NCBI GenBank assembly: GCA_037074505.1
Contig: CM073481.1
Location: forward strand, 41,512,501 to 41,576,500
Reading direction: 5' to 3'
DNA from: Albizia julibrissin
Lineage: Eukaryota; Streptophyta; Magnoliopsida; Fabales; Fabaceae
Length of the DNA stretch: 64,000 nt
The position numbers were made by a program, and so were the translations under genes. Positions within the stretch are counted from its first letter, which is position 1. Every line of letters starts with the position of its first letter. The notes under the pieces are model-generated. The model was given only the letters and a program-made list of their open reading frames with translations, did no database searches and was not told the origin of the DNA. Positions 48,128-59,319 of the stretch are shown piece after piece.

Positions 48128-48278
48128 TAAAGTATATCATTTGTAAAAACATGAACGTAGAGTACATTCATGTATTGCAAATCAAAGCACTCCTAAGTTT
48201 AGATTATATATATTCTTGTTTACCAAAGAACTTTGGGTCTAGTGGTACAAGATTTGCCCTTTGTGCCTGCTGTTTAAA

Positions 48279-48323
<45 letters not shown>

Positions 48324-48575
48324 TGCTTCTTTATCTTGAGATCAGAGCTTCGTATTTTAATGTCTTTATAAAACATTTGCGTGTGTGGGGGTTAGGGTCA
48401 ATTTTCGTTGGGAAAATTTCATGAACGAGCTATAAGTATTCAGAAGACTGTTTAATTTATATTACTCAAAAGTGTGAAAAATAGAGGAATTTCATCTATT
48501 CCAATGACAGTTAAACGGTTGTCTGTCACATCAAACCTTATGTAATGTAGGATTCCACATGTACATGACTATCAC
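48128..48575. other. OSC 3' flank with AT microsatellite
   Basis: Contains the presumed 3' UTR. AATAAA at 48126-48131 overlaps the stop codon and is unlikely to act for this transcript. A (TA)n run occupies about 48281-48315. No gene seen. Confidence 0.55.
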
Positions 48576-49589
48576 CACTACATAAACGCTTATATTTGAT
48601 GATTCATACTTAACGGTTTTTATGAAATTGTTAAATATGAAGAGGCGGAACTGTGGGAAAGCAATATATAATGGTTGTTTAAAATATTCGTTAAGTATGA
48701 GATAATATTTGACGATTTTATATGATTATCGTGATATATAAGTTTGTTTTTTTGAAAAGAATGGTATCATTTACTTGATGCAGGTTGCATATAAAAAAAA
48801 AGGGTTAAATATAGGCTATTTATATATGATAATTGTTTATCAAAATATTGTGAAACTTGTGTATTTGATGGTTTTTCAAAATAAACTGTCAATATAGATT
48901 TTTAAAATCCTTTTTGAACCCTATTCCGTCACGATTTCAAAATTTCCACTATTTCTTCATGAGTTCGAAACATCTCCGACCACTCTTTTTTGGCACCCAC
49001 CACTATTTCACTCTCTGTTGTTGCTAGACTTGTTATTCTTCTCTATTGCGTGTTTGTTGCAGTCTGTGAAGGCATTCTTCATTCTTCGAATCTCCATTTT
49101 GGAGTCGCACGTTGATAAAGGTGAGTTTTTGGGTGTCTTAATTCATTTTAAAGTCAAAATATGTACTTTAAATTGCTATTTCTAGATGATTTGTTCACTT
49201 AGTACTTATAGGTCTGTTCTAGATTTTGGGTTTAGGGTCCCTAATTTGCTATTCATGGTGATAACATGAGTACATTTGGTTAGTTGCAAAGATGTATTGA
49301 TGATTGGTGAAATGTAAGCCTGAATCTGACCTGGATGTTTGAAGGATTAAGATAGAGTTTTTCTTAGCTGGGCTTAGTTCATACTTGTCCATATCAGTGG
49401 CTATTGTTTCTATTTTGAGATTTCTTGAATTAGATAATTTCACATGTTCCACCGTTGAAAGAAATGCTTTTGAGGTCTTGAAGCAAGTTGATAAATTTAA
49501 ATTTGGTACTTTAATTTCTTAATGTCTTGTCAAAGTTTATTATGAATTTGGTGCTTTAATTTCTTATTATGATATTGTCAGAGTTGTCT

Positions 49590-49865
49590 ACTATTACGCC
49601 ACGGATGAAGGCTTCAACTGCCTCTCATTAAAAGGAAAAGGCATTACATTTGCTTACAAATGGAAGAGAATAGCAGTAATTCACCAATACTTATCATTTT
49701 GTGTTACACTTGTCAGAGTTGGTTTTTTGCGTTAGAATGATACATTTTATTTGCCTGTCTATAGTGTCTGTGGCAACCTGGTCAGAGCTCTCATTATGGG
49801 TACTGTGTCATAAAGTTCATGAAGGACATAGTCACCCAGAATCACAGCTCAATTAATACTAAGGT
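49590..49865 (+). pseudogene. Ulp1/C48 protease-like relic of a transposon
   Basis: At about 49769-49862 the plus strand reads LWQPGQSSHYGYCVIKFMKD, then IVTQN, matching the end of the Ulp1-like peptidase domain carried by many plant CACTA and Mutator elements (CPxQPxSxxCGYYVMRFMKDI). The catalytic Cys position is Tyr here (Ser-His-Tyr-Gly), so it would be inactive. Upstream similarity is weak. Confidence 0.55.
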
Positions 49866-50140
49866 CTGTGTGTTTTTTTTAAGTGAAATTAAAAACCAAT
49901 ATATATATAGGAGTATAACAGAGTTAGCTATAGAGTACCATTTTTGTGTTTAAGTATATGTTAGGTTCTTAGTTTAGCTAGTTCAGATTTGGTTTTGACT
50001 TCTGTTTTGCTTCCTACTTTTGATTTTTTGTTTTGTTTTCTTTTTTGCTTTAACTGATTTGCTAGTGTTTGGTAATTTGGATTAGCTTTTGGTTTCTGTT
50101 AATTTACAGATTTGTATATATATGTAGTTTTTAATGAATG

Positions 50141-52471
50141 TGTAACATCCCAATTTTTATTCACCAATATCCCTTATATGTATTTGTGGCATTTAATGGA
50201 ATAAAATGGTGAATTATGGTGCCTATAAAATGAAGAAAATATTCCAATCGGTGGTTACATACAATTCGCTAAGCTAAGACACGAAGATGCAACTCTTATA
50301 TACTTAAAAGTCTAATATTGTAACCCAAATTAGAGCATGAAGGAGTACAAATATTGGCCCAATAAATATGTTATGTTTCGGCCAAAACAAGGTGAAAAGA
50401 AGGAATACATGATTTAACACAAAAATCACAAAATGTATGGGAAAAATGGAAAATTGTCAATAAAAGCAAGAAGCTATTAATTATTTCCTTTTTATTCCTT
50501 AATTTTGGCCAAAAAGGAAAATAAAAGGGAAAAATAAATATTTAGATAGAAATAGTGCCATGTGGAAGCAATTTGACCAAGTTTGAAAAAAATGATGATT
50601 CAATTAAAATGACATGTGATTAATACAATCAAATATTAATTAAGGAGGAAGGGGAGAGATATTTTAATGGGTTGTTATCCCTTGCCTCTTCTATATTTTT
50701 GGCCAGCTTAAACAAATAGAGAGAGAAAGAGTGTTCAAGAACATAAAGAGCAAGAGAGAATGACCAAGTTCAAGAAGACAAAATTAAGGTAAGTGGTTGT
50801 GAAATTCATGTGTTCTTGCTTGCAAATCCATGGAAAACCTCTCATAATCTCTATTTCTTCATGAATCACTCATGTAGCAAGATAAAATCAAGAGGAAGAG
50901 AGAGAGAGAGGGTCCATGGTTTGGAACCCTAGAGAGAGAGACGATGTAATCTCAAAAACCTTTTATCTCTTGTTGATTTATGCTTGTTGTGGTTGTTTGA
51001 TTGGATTACTGGCTTAGTTTTCATGGTTTTATGATTTTGGGAATACCAAACCCTCAGGGATTATGTTACCCAAATCTGTATTGATCATATTCATTAGGTG
51101 TTTGGTTGGTTAAACAAGTAATTACAAGTGAAAGGAAAGTGTTTTATGGATTGAAATCATGAAAACTACATTTTCCCTAATTCCTCTAAACTTTTGTCCA
51201 GACCTAGAACCAGGGGAGGGAGATAGAATTTTGTGTTTTTGATGATTCCATTGGATTCTACACGAAAATTGGTATGGGAAAACATGTGGTTGTGATTTTT
51301 GGATGATTGAGTACAAATCTGGAATCTTTGGAAGTTAAGGAAAAAGCGTTGTTTGATTTGTTTTCTGGAATCAGATCTGTTGTGAGGTGTTTTGCGATAG
51401 TCAAACCTAGTCTAAATCTTATGAAATTTTATAAACTTAAAGTGGACATTCAGAGCTTTAATTTGATGGGTAGAACATAATTTTTGGATTAGTGGATTAA
51501 AAGATATGAATTTTCAAAGTTAGGCCCTGTTTCTAGAATGAAATCTGAAACAAATGAGGTTTGACACTTTTTTGGAATTCTGTGGCTGTAATGGCCAGAT
51601 TTAGATATTTTTCTATGAAATTAAACTTAAATAGATTTACATAGAATTTAGAATCAATCAATTTGGAGTTTTCTAGAATTAATTATGAATTTTTAAAGTT
51701 GATTGAAAAGGGGGCAGTTTCTGGAAAGCCTGCGAAAATGCACTATACAGAAATTATTGTAACTATGTTAGATAACCAATAGAATGTGATTAAAAGACAA
51801 TAGTGAAGCAAGTAATAACTAGTTACTTGTGAACTCTGATTTATAAGGATTGACAGTTTGCCAAGCCAGAACAAGAGTTAGAGTAGAAAAAGGGATTTAA
51901 GGTAGTAACTCTTTCTTTCATACACTATATGAATGTTTATATGCTTTGTATATGCCATATTTTTGTGATATGAACACAATACCTGTGGCATATTATCTAG
52001 CTGTGGTATGAGATCTAGCTGAGGTACACGGACAAGTAGGGGATCTAAACAGTCATTTGGCCTTGAACGGTGCACACACACACAATACAGTATGCATTTT
52101 CATTTTATATTATATGGTGTATTGCATATTTATGTATCATATTTTGTATGACTAATTGCATGTTAATACTGAGATTCGTTTGAATTTCACCCTTTTTCAA
52201 CATTTAAAAATATTCCAGCAGAAGGTAGCAGCTTTAAGGGCAAAACCATAAATACCGGTGACTGAAAGTTCGCTTCAAGTAAGAGTTATTGTTAGTTATC
52301 TCTAGCTGTACTTTGTTTCTTTTGGGATTATGTTTATATTTTTCAAACCTTATGGGAATTTCCTACTTTGTAAACAAGTACTTAATATCGATATATTATT
52401 GCTATTCTTGTACATTCTCTGAACTATGCCTTTATTACTCTACGAATATCAAAATGTTAAGGGGTTTGACA
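50141..52471 (+). repeat. 5' LTR of the Gypsy element
   Basis: Starts TGTAACATCCCAATTTTTAT and ends GGGGTTTGACA. It has about 930 bp (roughly 51230-52160) that the 3' LTR lacks. Confidence 0.9.
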
Positions 52472-52554
52472 TTTTTGGTATCAGAGCTAAAAGTAGTTCT
52501 GGAATTTTCAGAATAGTATACTGATATGGTCTTAGTTACATGGTGACAGGAATT

Positions 52555-53226
52555 ATGCGCGGAAGGCAGTGACATCGGGATAGATCACCACTGTTGGTGA
52601 ATCAACTCCCAGCGGATCAGCAGATTCCTGAGAGACAGCATCACGTACAGTACCGGATACCAGATGGCAGCAGAGTGTTGGTGATACCTAGGAAGCGGGT
52701 CTAAGTCAGGCTAGTATATGGGCCACAACCGAGACCAGAACCACCAGCCAACTCATCAGTAGGAAAGGTGGGACAACCACTGGTAGATGGTACAATGTCA
52801 GATCCAAGCATTGTTGACAGTTCTAGAGAAGAGACGGTGTACGTACCATATGACCTACATCTAGAGGATGAGTTGTAGAAGTATGTTCAGGGTAGATATC
52901 GGTGGGCTGTACAAGCACATGACACCCCGGTTGACCAGTACATCACATATCTGGATGTGGCAGATACACTATATTGGAAGCAGGTTCTACTGGAATTGGA
53001 TTACCCGAATGAGTTTTGGAATTTCACCACGATGTACTTCTTCCTGGATACAATGTTTTGGAACTGGAAGAAGAACGTGATTGTTGAGTGAGGCCAGAAT
53101 GACCACTTCGGAGAGTTTATGGAGCACATGACGGACTATGTACGGAGGTATATGTATCAGGAGTGATTCATAGTCCAGACACAGTATTTTGGTGACCAGA
53201 GGAAGCTGGCATGACTTTTAAGGTAA
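52555..53226 (+). pseudogene. Unrecognised 223-codon frame upstream of Gypsy gag
   Basis: One frame starting ATG at 52555 runs to TAA at 53224 with no frameshift, broken only by single stop codons at 52570, 52702, 52876, 53089, 53164 and 53212. Each of these can arise from CAA, CAG, CGA or TGG by one transition. The predicted protein begins basic and Pro/Gln-rich (PLLVNQLPADQQIPERQ, GPQPRPEPPANSS). It becomes acidic, then aromatic-rich (YITYLDVADTLYWKQV, NEFWNFTTMYFFLDTMFWNW, FGEFMEHMTDYVRRYMY). I recognise no family. It sits between the primer-binding site and gag on the same strand. It may be an extra element-encoded protein or captured host sequence; the codon structure suggests it was once translated. 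Confidence 0.5.
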
Positions 53227-53572
53227 GGGCAGTCACAGGGTACCGGTGGTCATGAATAGATAGAGCCAGTATCTGTATTTTTGCACGGGTACATAAAAGT
53301 TAAGCATGCTCAACCCAGGGAAATAACAGGATGGATAACCACTTGGGAAGCCATATTTATAGTTAGAACCTAATATGAAAAAAAGGACAAAGACATGTTG
53401 TACAATAGTTTATAGGCCGTATGATGTTAAGAGATTTCCTTAACTGCTAAAAATACTTGTTGTATTATATGTATGACATACTTGTGTACCCAAAATTTTG
53501 TGAAATGACAAAAATGCCCTTGTGCTTATATGAATTTATTTCATCTCTATTTTCATATAGTGAAGCATAAAG

Positions 53573-54776
53573 ATGGCACGAACAAGAAATAGAGGTGGAG
53601 GCAAAGGTGGAGGTAGGCGTGGAGACAAAAACCAAGATCAGGAAGGTATACTTGATCCAATACAGCAATTACTGGGCCTGATGACAGCACATCAAACTAT
53701 GTTAAATGAACAGAGGGTTGTTCTGTGAGAAGTATAAGAAAGATAGAATGCGGATAGGGAAATGTATAATAATCCTGGTAGACATGGAGATGGACATAAA
53801 CATCCTCTAAAACCAGTACAGGAGCAGCCTCCAAACAGACCTGTCATCGAGGTTAAAAGTTTGCAAACATGGGTAACCAGACTCAATCAGCATTAACCAT
53901 CTGTTTTTTGAGGGAAGTTTGACCCTCAAGCAACAGAGGACTGATTATCTTGATTAGAGAAAATCTTTTAAATCCTGGAATGTCCAAATGATATAAAAGC
54001 ACAGTTGGCGATTTATAAATTAGAAGCAGATGCAGATAAGTGGTGGAAGAGCATTGAGTTGGTTCTACAAGCCTGGAATATTCCTGTGACATGAGAATTA
54101 TTCCAAGAAAAGTTCAACGACAAATATTTTCCTCGATCAGTCAGGATTACAAAGGAAACAGAGTTCCTATCCATACGTCAAGACAAAAAGGAGAGTTTTG
54201 ATGAGTATTTAGCTCTATACATTTACTTGTCTCGATACTCTTCATATCTGAAGTATCGTGATAATGAGGAATAGAGCTTAGGCATGTTGATATGGGGATT
54301 GAAACCAAAGTTGAAGGAGAAGTTAGTCTCCAAGCACTTCACATAATTTAACAAAGTTGTAGAGGAGTGCAGGATCACAGAACACAACCTTTTAAATATG
54401 TACTTTAACAGAAATGCTAGCATTAAGAGTGCATCTGGTAGTGGGAATTCTTCTTAAAAACCCAGGAATCAGCGTGGTCTATCTGGTGGAAGCAGCAAAA
54501 AGCTGTATCAGTCTGACAACCGTAGTAACCAGAGAACCCCTGGAAATAAAACATGCAGGTATTATGGCAAGCTTTATCATCTTGGCTAGTCATATAGTAC
54601 AGTAAAGCAGGCGCCAGCTCCAGTAAGGCAATAGTCTGCTACAACTGCCATAAACTGGGACATTTCGCTAGAGATTGTCCACAACAATAAGGGGCAGGAG
54701 AGCCAAGACAAAGAATTCAGGGCAGAGTCTTCACTCTAACTCAGGAAGAAGCTAGGAAATCACTTGAGCTGATTTA
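53573..54776 (+). pseudogene. Gypsy gag, broken
   Basis: Starts with ATG at 53573 and a Gly/Arg-rich N-terminus (MARTRNRGGGKGGG), then QQLLGLMTAHQTML. The capsid (Retrotrans_gag) is read at about 53910-54330: FDPQATED, IYKLEADADKWWKSIE, EKFNDKYFPRSVR, then ESFDEYLALYI. A CCHC knuckle CYNCHKLGHFARDC lies at about 54640-54681. In-frame stops occur about every 20-60 codons. Gag would form the particle and bind RNA. Confidence 0.85.
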
Positions 54777-55060
54777 AGGTATGGTTTTTCTTAATAGTCA
54801 TCTGGTACGAGTATTGTATGATTCGGGTGCTAGTCATTCATTTATTACATATGATTATGTAAGACAGCTGACATCAAACAATGTTTTGCTAGAATGCGAA
54901 AGCAAAATGGTTATTTATCATAATCTGCCACCAAAGGCCAACACATACATCAACCTTAACTTTTTCTCTGTAGCTGAGGCCTAGAGATACTTGCATAAAG
55001 GTTGTCAGGGATGTATAGTATTCTTCTTTATGCAATAAGAGGCTGGAACAGCATTAGAGA
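54777..55060 (+). pseudogene. Gypsy aspartic protease, truncated
   Basis: VRVLYDSGASHSFITYDYV (54811-54867) holds the active-site DSGA motif. The second half of the domain, including the usual ILGMDWL stretch, is missing: the frame passes almost directly to the KGCQGCIVF segment that leads into the RT linker, indicating a deletion of roughly 80-100 codons. Confidence 0.8.
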
Positions 55061-56430
55061 ATATCCCTGTTGTAAACGAGTTTTCTGATGTGTTTCCTGA
55101 GGATATCAGTGGATTACCCCGGTATAGGGAAGTTGAGTTTGTAATTAAAACCAAGCCTGGAGCAGGAACGATATCCAAAGCCCATATAGGATGGCTCTAA
55201 GTGAGATGGCAGAATTAAAAAAGTAGATTAAGGAGCTATTAGAGAAAGGGTTTATCAAACCCAGTGTCTCACTATAGGGAGCTCCAATGCTCTTTGTCAA
55301 AAAGAAAGATGGAAGCCTACAACTCTTTATTGATTACAGAGAGCTAAACAAGGTGACTGTCAAGAACAAATACCCACTTCCTAGAATTGACGATTTGCTC
55401 GATCAGTTATCTATTTCCTGTGTGTTCTTGAAAATTGATTTGAGATCAGGGTATCACCAGCTCAGGGTAAAAACAGATGATGTGCCAAAACCTGCTTTTA
55501 GGACCAGATATGGCCATTACGAATTTCTAGTAATGCCATTTAGGCTGACCAATGCACCTGCCGTATTCATAGACTACATGAATCAAATTTTTTGTCTATA
55601 TCTGGACCAATTTGTAGTAGCCTTCATTGATGATATTCTGGTATACTTACGAAGCATAATAGAACATGAACAACATCTGAGAATAGTGCTGAATATATTG
55701 AGAGATAAGCAATTATATACCAAATGAACATGAGTAAGTGTGAGTTTTGGCTTTTAGAAGTTAAATTTCTGGGTCATGTAGTCTTACTACAAGGGGTCTC
55801 GGTAGCAAAGTTGAAGCAGTACTGAACTTGAAGAGGCTAGAGATTGTTTTTGAAATACGTAATTTTTTGGGTCTTTCTGATTATTACAGGTGATTCATAC
55901 AAAATTTTTCCAAAATAGCTTTGCCGTTAACAAAGTTAACATGGAAAACTCAACCTTTTGTGTGTGACAATAGTTGTAAGAGAAGCTTCACAGAGCTGAA
56001 AGAGAGATTAACAACAACACCAGTGTTAACAATCTCAGATCTATAGTTGACCTTTGTGGTCTACGCAGATGCAAGTGGTCATGGATTGGGATGTGTTTGA
56101 TGTAATAGGGCCGAGTAATGGCATATGCGTCTCGTCAGCTGAAGCCTTATGAATATAATTATCCCACTCGTGATCTTAAGTTAGTAGTAATTGTATTTAC
56201 ACTAAAATTTTGGAGACATTATCTCTATGGGACGACCGTAGAGCTGTACTGCTACCACATGAGCTTAAAGTATTTTTCTGATAAGAAAGAGCTCAATATG
56301 AGACAACGTAGATGGATAGAGTTGCTTAAAGATTATAACCTGGAGATCAAATACCATCCAGGGAAGGCTAATGTAGTGGTAGATGCATTGAGCCACAAAA
56401 CAGTGCAGGTGACAGCCTATGATTCATAAG
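55061..56430 (+). pseudogene. Gypsy reverse transcriptase and RNase H, broken
   Basis: Linker VVNEFSDVFPEDISGLP at 55070-55120, then RT open at 55287-55727: KKDGSLQLFIDYRELNKVTV, NKYPLPRIDDLLDQL, FLKIDLRSGYHQLRV, and the active-site box AFIDDILVY (FIDD in place of YVDD, normal for this lineage). RNase H spans 56118-56429: MAYASRQLKPYEYNYPTRD, RRWIELLKDYNLEIKYHPGK, VVDALSHK. Stops and frameshifts lie between the two open parts. Confidence 0.9.
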
Positions 56431-56639
56431 CACAGGCTTATTAAAGATTTTAGAGATATCAATATGTCTAATTAGATTTTGATCAGTAGTAACTGTATTA
56501 GTCAGGCATACAATCATCTGAGAGCAACAGTTAAAGAAGCTCAGATGCAGGATAGATAAGCGCAGTCTATCAGAAACCCGATTACAAGGGGAGAAACTTA
56601 GGAACATGACTTGTCACCAAGTGGACTAGTTAGATACAA

Positions 56640-57805
56640 GAAGCAGATATATGTTCCACCGCAAACAAAGTTGAAACAAAAAATCCTGGAAAAAGAACAT
56701 AAGAGTAAATATGCTCTATACCCAGGAGCAACCAAAATGTATAACAATTGAAGTCCATGTATTGGTGGCCAGGGATGAAAAGAGATGTGACAAAGTTTGT
56801 TGCTCGTTATCTCACTTGTCAGAAGGTGAAAGTCGAGGATCAACGACCATCAAGGCTTTTACAAAACCTTGAAATTCTTGAGTGGAAATGGGAGAGCATT
56901 ACTATAGATTTCATGACAGGATTAACCAGAATCAGGAATCATGATGCCATATGGGTCATCGTTGATCGATTCATGAAGATAGCTCATTTCCTACCCATCA
57001 GTATTCACTATTCTCCTAATAAGTTAGCTGAGACCTATGTCAAGGAGATTATGTGATTGCATAGTACACCGAAGAACATAATCTCTGACAGAGATCCTCG
57101 GTTTACTTTCAAGTTTTAGAAGGTGGTGCATGAGGCTTTGGGTACCAAGCTCAGATTTAGCATGACCTATCATCCTCAGAGAGACAGAAAAATAAAAAGA
57201 ACAATACGGACACTAGAAGATATGCTGAAGGCATGTGTATTAGATTTTAAAGGTAGTTGGGATCAATTCCTTCTACTTGTAGAATTCGCATACCACAATA
57301 GTTATCACTCGAGCATTCAAATGGCTCTATATGAGGTGTTGTATGGAAGGAAGCGTCAATTGCCCTTGTGCTGGATAGAATTTTCTGAGAGGCAGTTATA
57401 TAGGCCGGATATAGTTGATCAAATAATAGAACAGATCAAGTTGATAAAGCAGAGACTGTTAGCTGCTCAGAGTAGGCAAAAGAGTTATGCCGATAAAAGG
57501 TGGAAACCTCTAGAGTTTGAAGTCAGAGATCATGTATTCATGAAAGTTTTACCTATCACAGGTATTGGCAGAGACCTAAAGGTGAAGAAGCTAAGCACAA
57601 GGTACATCAGTTCATTTGAAACTTATTAAGGATTGGGCTAGTAGCGTACCAGATAGCTTTGCCTCTACGTTTGAGCAGACTACATGATGTCTTCCACGTT
57701 TCACAGCTAAAGAAGTATCAACCCGACCTAGAACATGTAATTGAATATGAGGAGGTAGACATGCAGGATGATCTTACGTATGAGGTCACACCTGACCAAG
57801 TCATT
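56640..57805 (+). pseudogene. Gypsy integrase with chromodomain-like C-terminus, broken
   Basis: HHCC-type zinc region near 56690-56815 (YWWPGMKRDVTKFVARYLTC). Catalytic core: WESITIDFMTGLTR (first Asp), IVDRFMKIAHFLP, then ISDRDPRFTFKF (second Asp) and an open frame 57123-57629 with SMTYHPQRDRKIKRTIRTLE, where the third acidic residue stays recognisable in context. The C-terminal part has LHDVFHVSQLKKYQPDLEHV at about 57670-57740, typical of chromoviruses. It is interrupted at 57806 by a solo LTR and resumes after 59157 as DWQEKQLRHRSIMF and EATWEAEEDMQKRYPEF to about 59295. Confidence 0.88.
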
Positions 57806-57806
57806 A

Positions 57807-59156
57807 TGATGACTCCCTTTTTTTAGATAATTTTAAGATATATTTTAATATATTTGGGAGTCATCTAGGTTAAATTAAAGGGATTTAAGTAAGATTTTGA
57901 TAAGATATTGATTTAGAAGGATTTCATTATAAATATTAAAGTTTATGATAAAAATAATGCTTTTGATATTAAAGATAAAAATAATGATATTAATAATAAA
58001 AATAATAATTTAAGATAAAAAGGAAAAGATATTTCAGTTATTATTATCATCATCATCATCATTATCATTATTTTTTATTATCATTATCTCTTTTTTTTAT
58101 CTTTTTATAATTTTGTTTGATTTTATTTTGTTAGAGAGATATTGTATGAGGATCTAGGAACCTGACCTATATATAAGGAGAACACACGTTCAGGGACGGA
58201 CGAAAGGAGAGGCATTCTGGTTTTGACATCATCTTTACAGGAGGATGAGAGGACTATGGATGTGACTAATTTAAAAACCAGAAGCATCATTGTGCATTCG
58301 ATCAGAGGATGTTGTGGAGTATTAAAGGCAATTAAAGCCAAGGAATTGAAGCTTAGAAGTGATTTGAGGTTCAATCTTTTGGTTTTATTAATTTCTTCTC
58401 TTTTCTTTCAGTTAACTCTTATTTTGATGTGGATTATTATTGTTTTGATTTGGTTTGGTTATGACTATGAGTATTTAAATTTTGTATTCTATGATTGCTT
58501 TGAACTATTAGATGGATTAAGACTTTTATATTTATTATTTTATTGATTAATGAAATTTATGTGTTGATTTTATCTTGTGCTTAATGCTTTTAGATGATTG
58601 ACTACTACTTAGATTGTTGGGTTTAATTGAGTAATGCTTGAGAAAGCTAATTTAATTATATAACTTAGATAAAATCATGCTAGAATTGAAGTTTAGGGGT
58701 TATATGGATGGTTTGTTAATAGAATAAAGATATGTCTATTAGCCTACCATTGTTTAATTGAGGTTAAAGCTTAATAAGTGTTTTCTTTAACTGAGACAAG
58801 AGATTGCACATGTTAGTCGAGAATATAAAATTGGTTTGACTTGAGAATGCTTTATCAATTAATTTTAAACCTCTGACAAGCACATGCTTTCATTTTCAAT
58901 TTAAAATTTAAATTAGTCATATGAAGTACAATAGGGATAAGTAATCTTAGGTTCCTCCCGTTTTGAAGTTCTCGAATAAATTATTTTTAATAAATTAATT
59001 CTTAAATATAAAATCTATTTCAAATTACTCTCACTCAACTTGATTAAGTACATAAGTGTGATAATTAACTCATTTTTGCCATAGTCCTTAAGGGAACGAT
59101 ATTATTATACTACTTGTGACGATTAGTGTAATTGCAGTTAAGTTAGACGGCTAACA
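57807..59156 (+). mobile_element. Nested solo LTR inside the Gypsy integrase
   Basis: Begins TGATGACTCCC and ends GACGGCTAACA. Flanked by CATTA (57802-57806) and CATTG (59157-59161), a 5-bp TSD with one mismatch. It splits the codons for ...DQVI and DWQ... of the chromodomain-like tail. The ending CGATATTATTATACTACTTG resembles Ty3/Gypsy LTR ends of the Athila/Ogre group, but the family is not certain. The orientation is nominal. Confidence 0.75.
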
Positions 59157-59319
59157 CATTGATTGGCAGGAGAAACAACTCAGGCATAGGAGTATCATGT
59201 TCATAAAAGTGGTATTGAAGGGGCTATGTCATAGAGAGGCTACCTGAGAAGCAGAGGAAGACATGCAGAAACGTTACCCGGAATTTATGAACATTTAAAT
59301 TTATTTAAGGGGGGAGAGC

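Noticed and set aside
48126..48131. AATAAA poly(A) signal of the OSC gene
   Set aside because: It overlaps the stop codon, leaving almost no 3' UTR; the true signal is probably further down and not identifiable.
52474..52486. TGGTATCAGAGC as part of a tRNA gene
   Set aside because: It is the primer-binding site next to the 5' LTR end; no cloverleaf can be drawn around it.
52868..53080. A 70-codon plus-strand frame (MSCRSMFRVD...)
   Set aside because: It is in another register than the 223-codon pre-gag frame at 52555-53226, which is much longer and better explained; treated as a shadow.
55287..55727. Reverse transcriptase possibly from an endogenous pararetrovirus
   Set aside because: Gag, integrase with chromodomain-like tail, LTRs and TSD place it in a Ty3/Gypsy element; pararetroviruses lack integrase.
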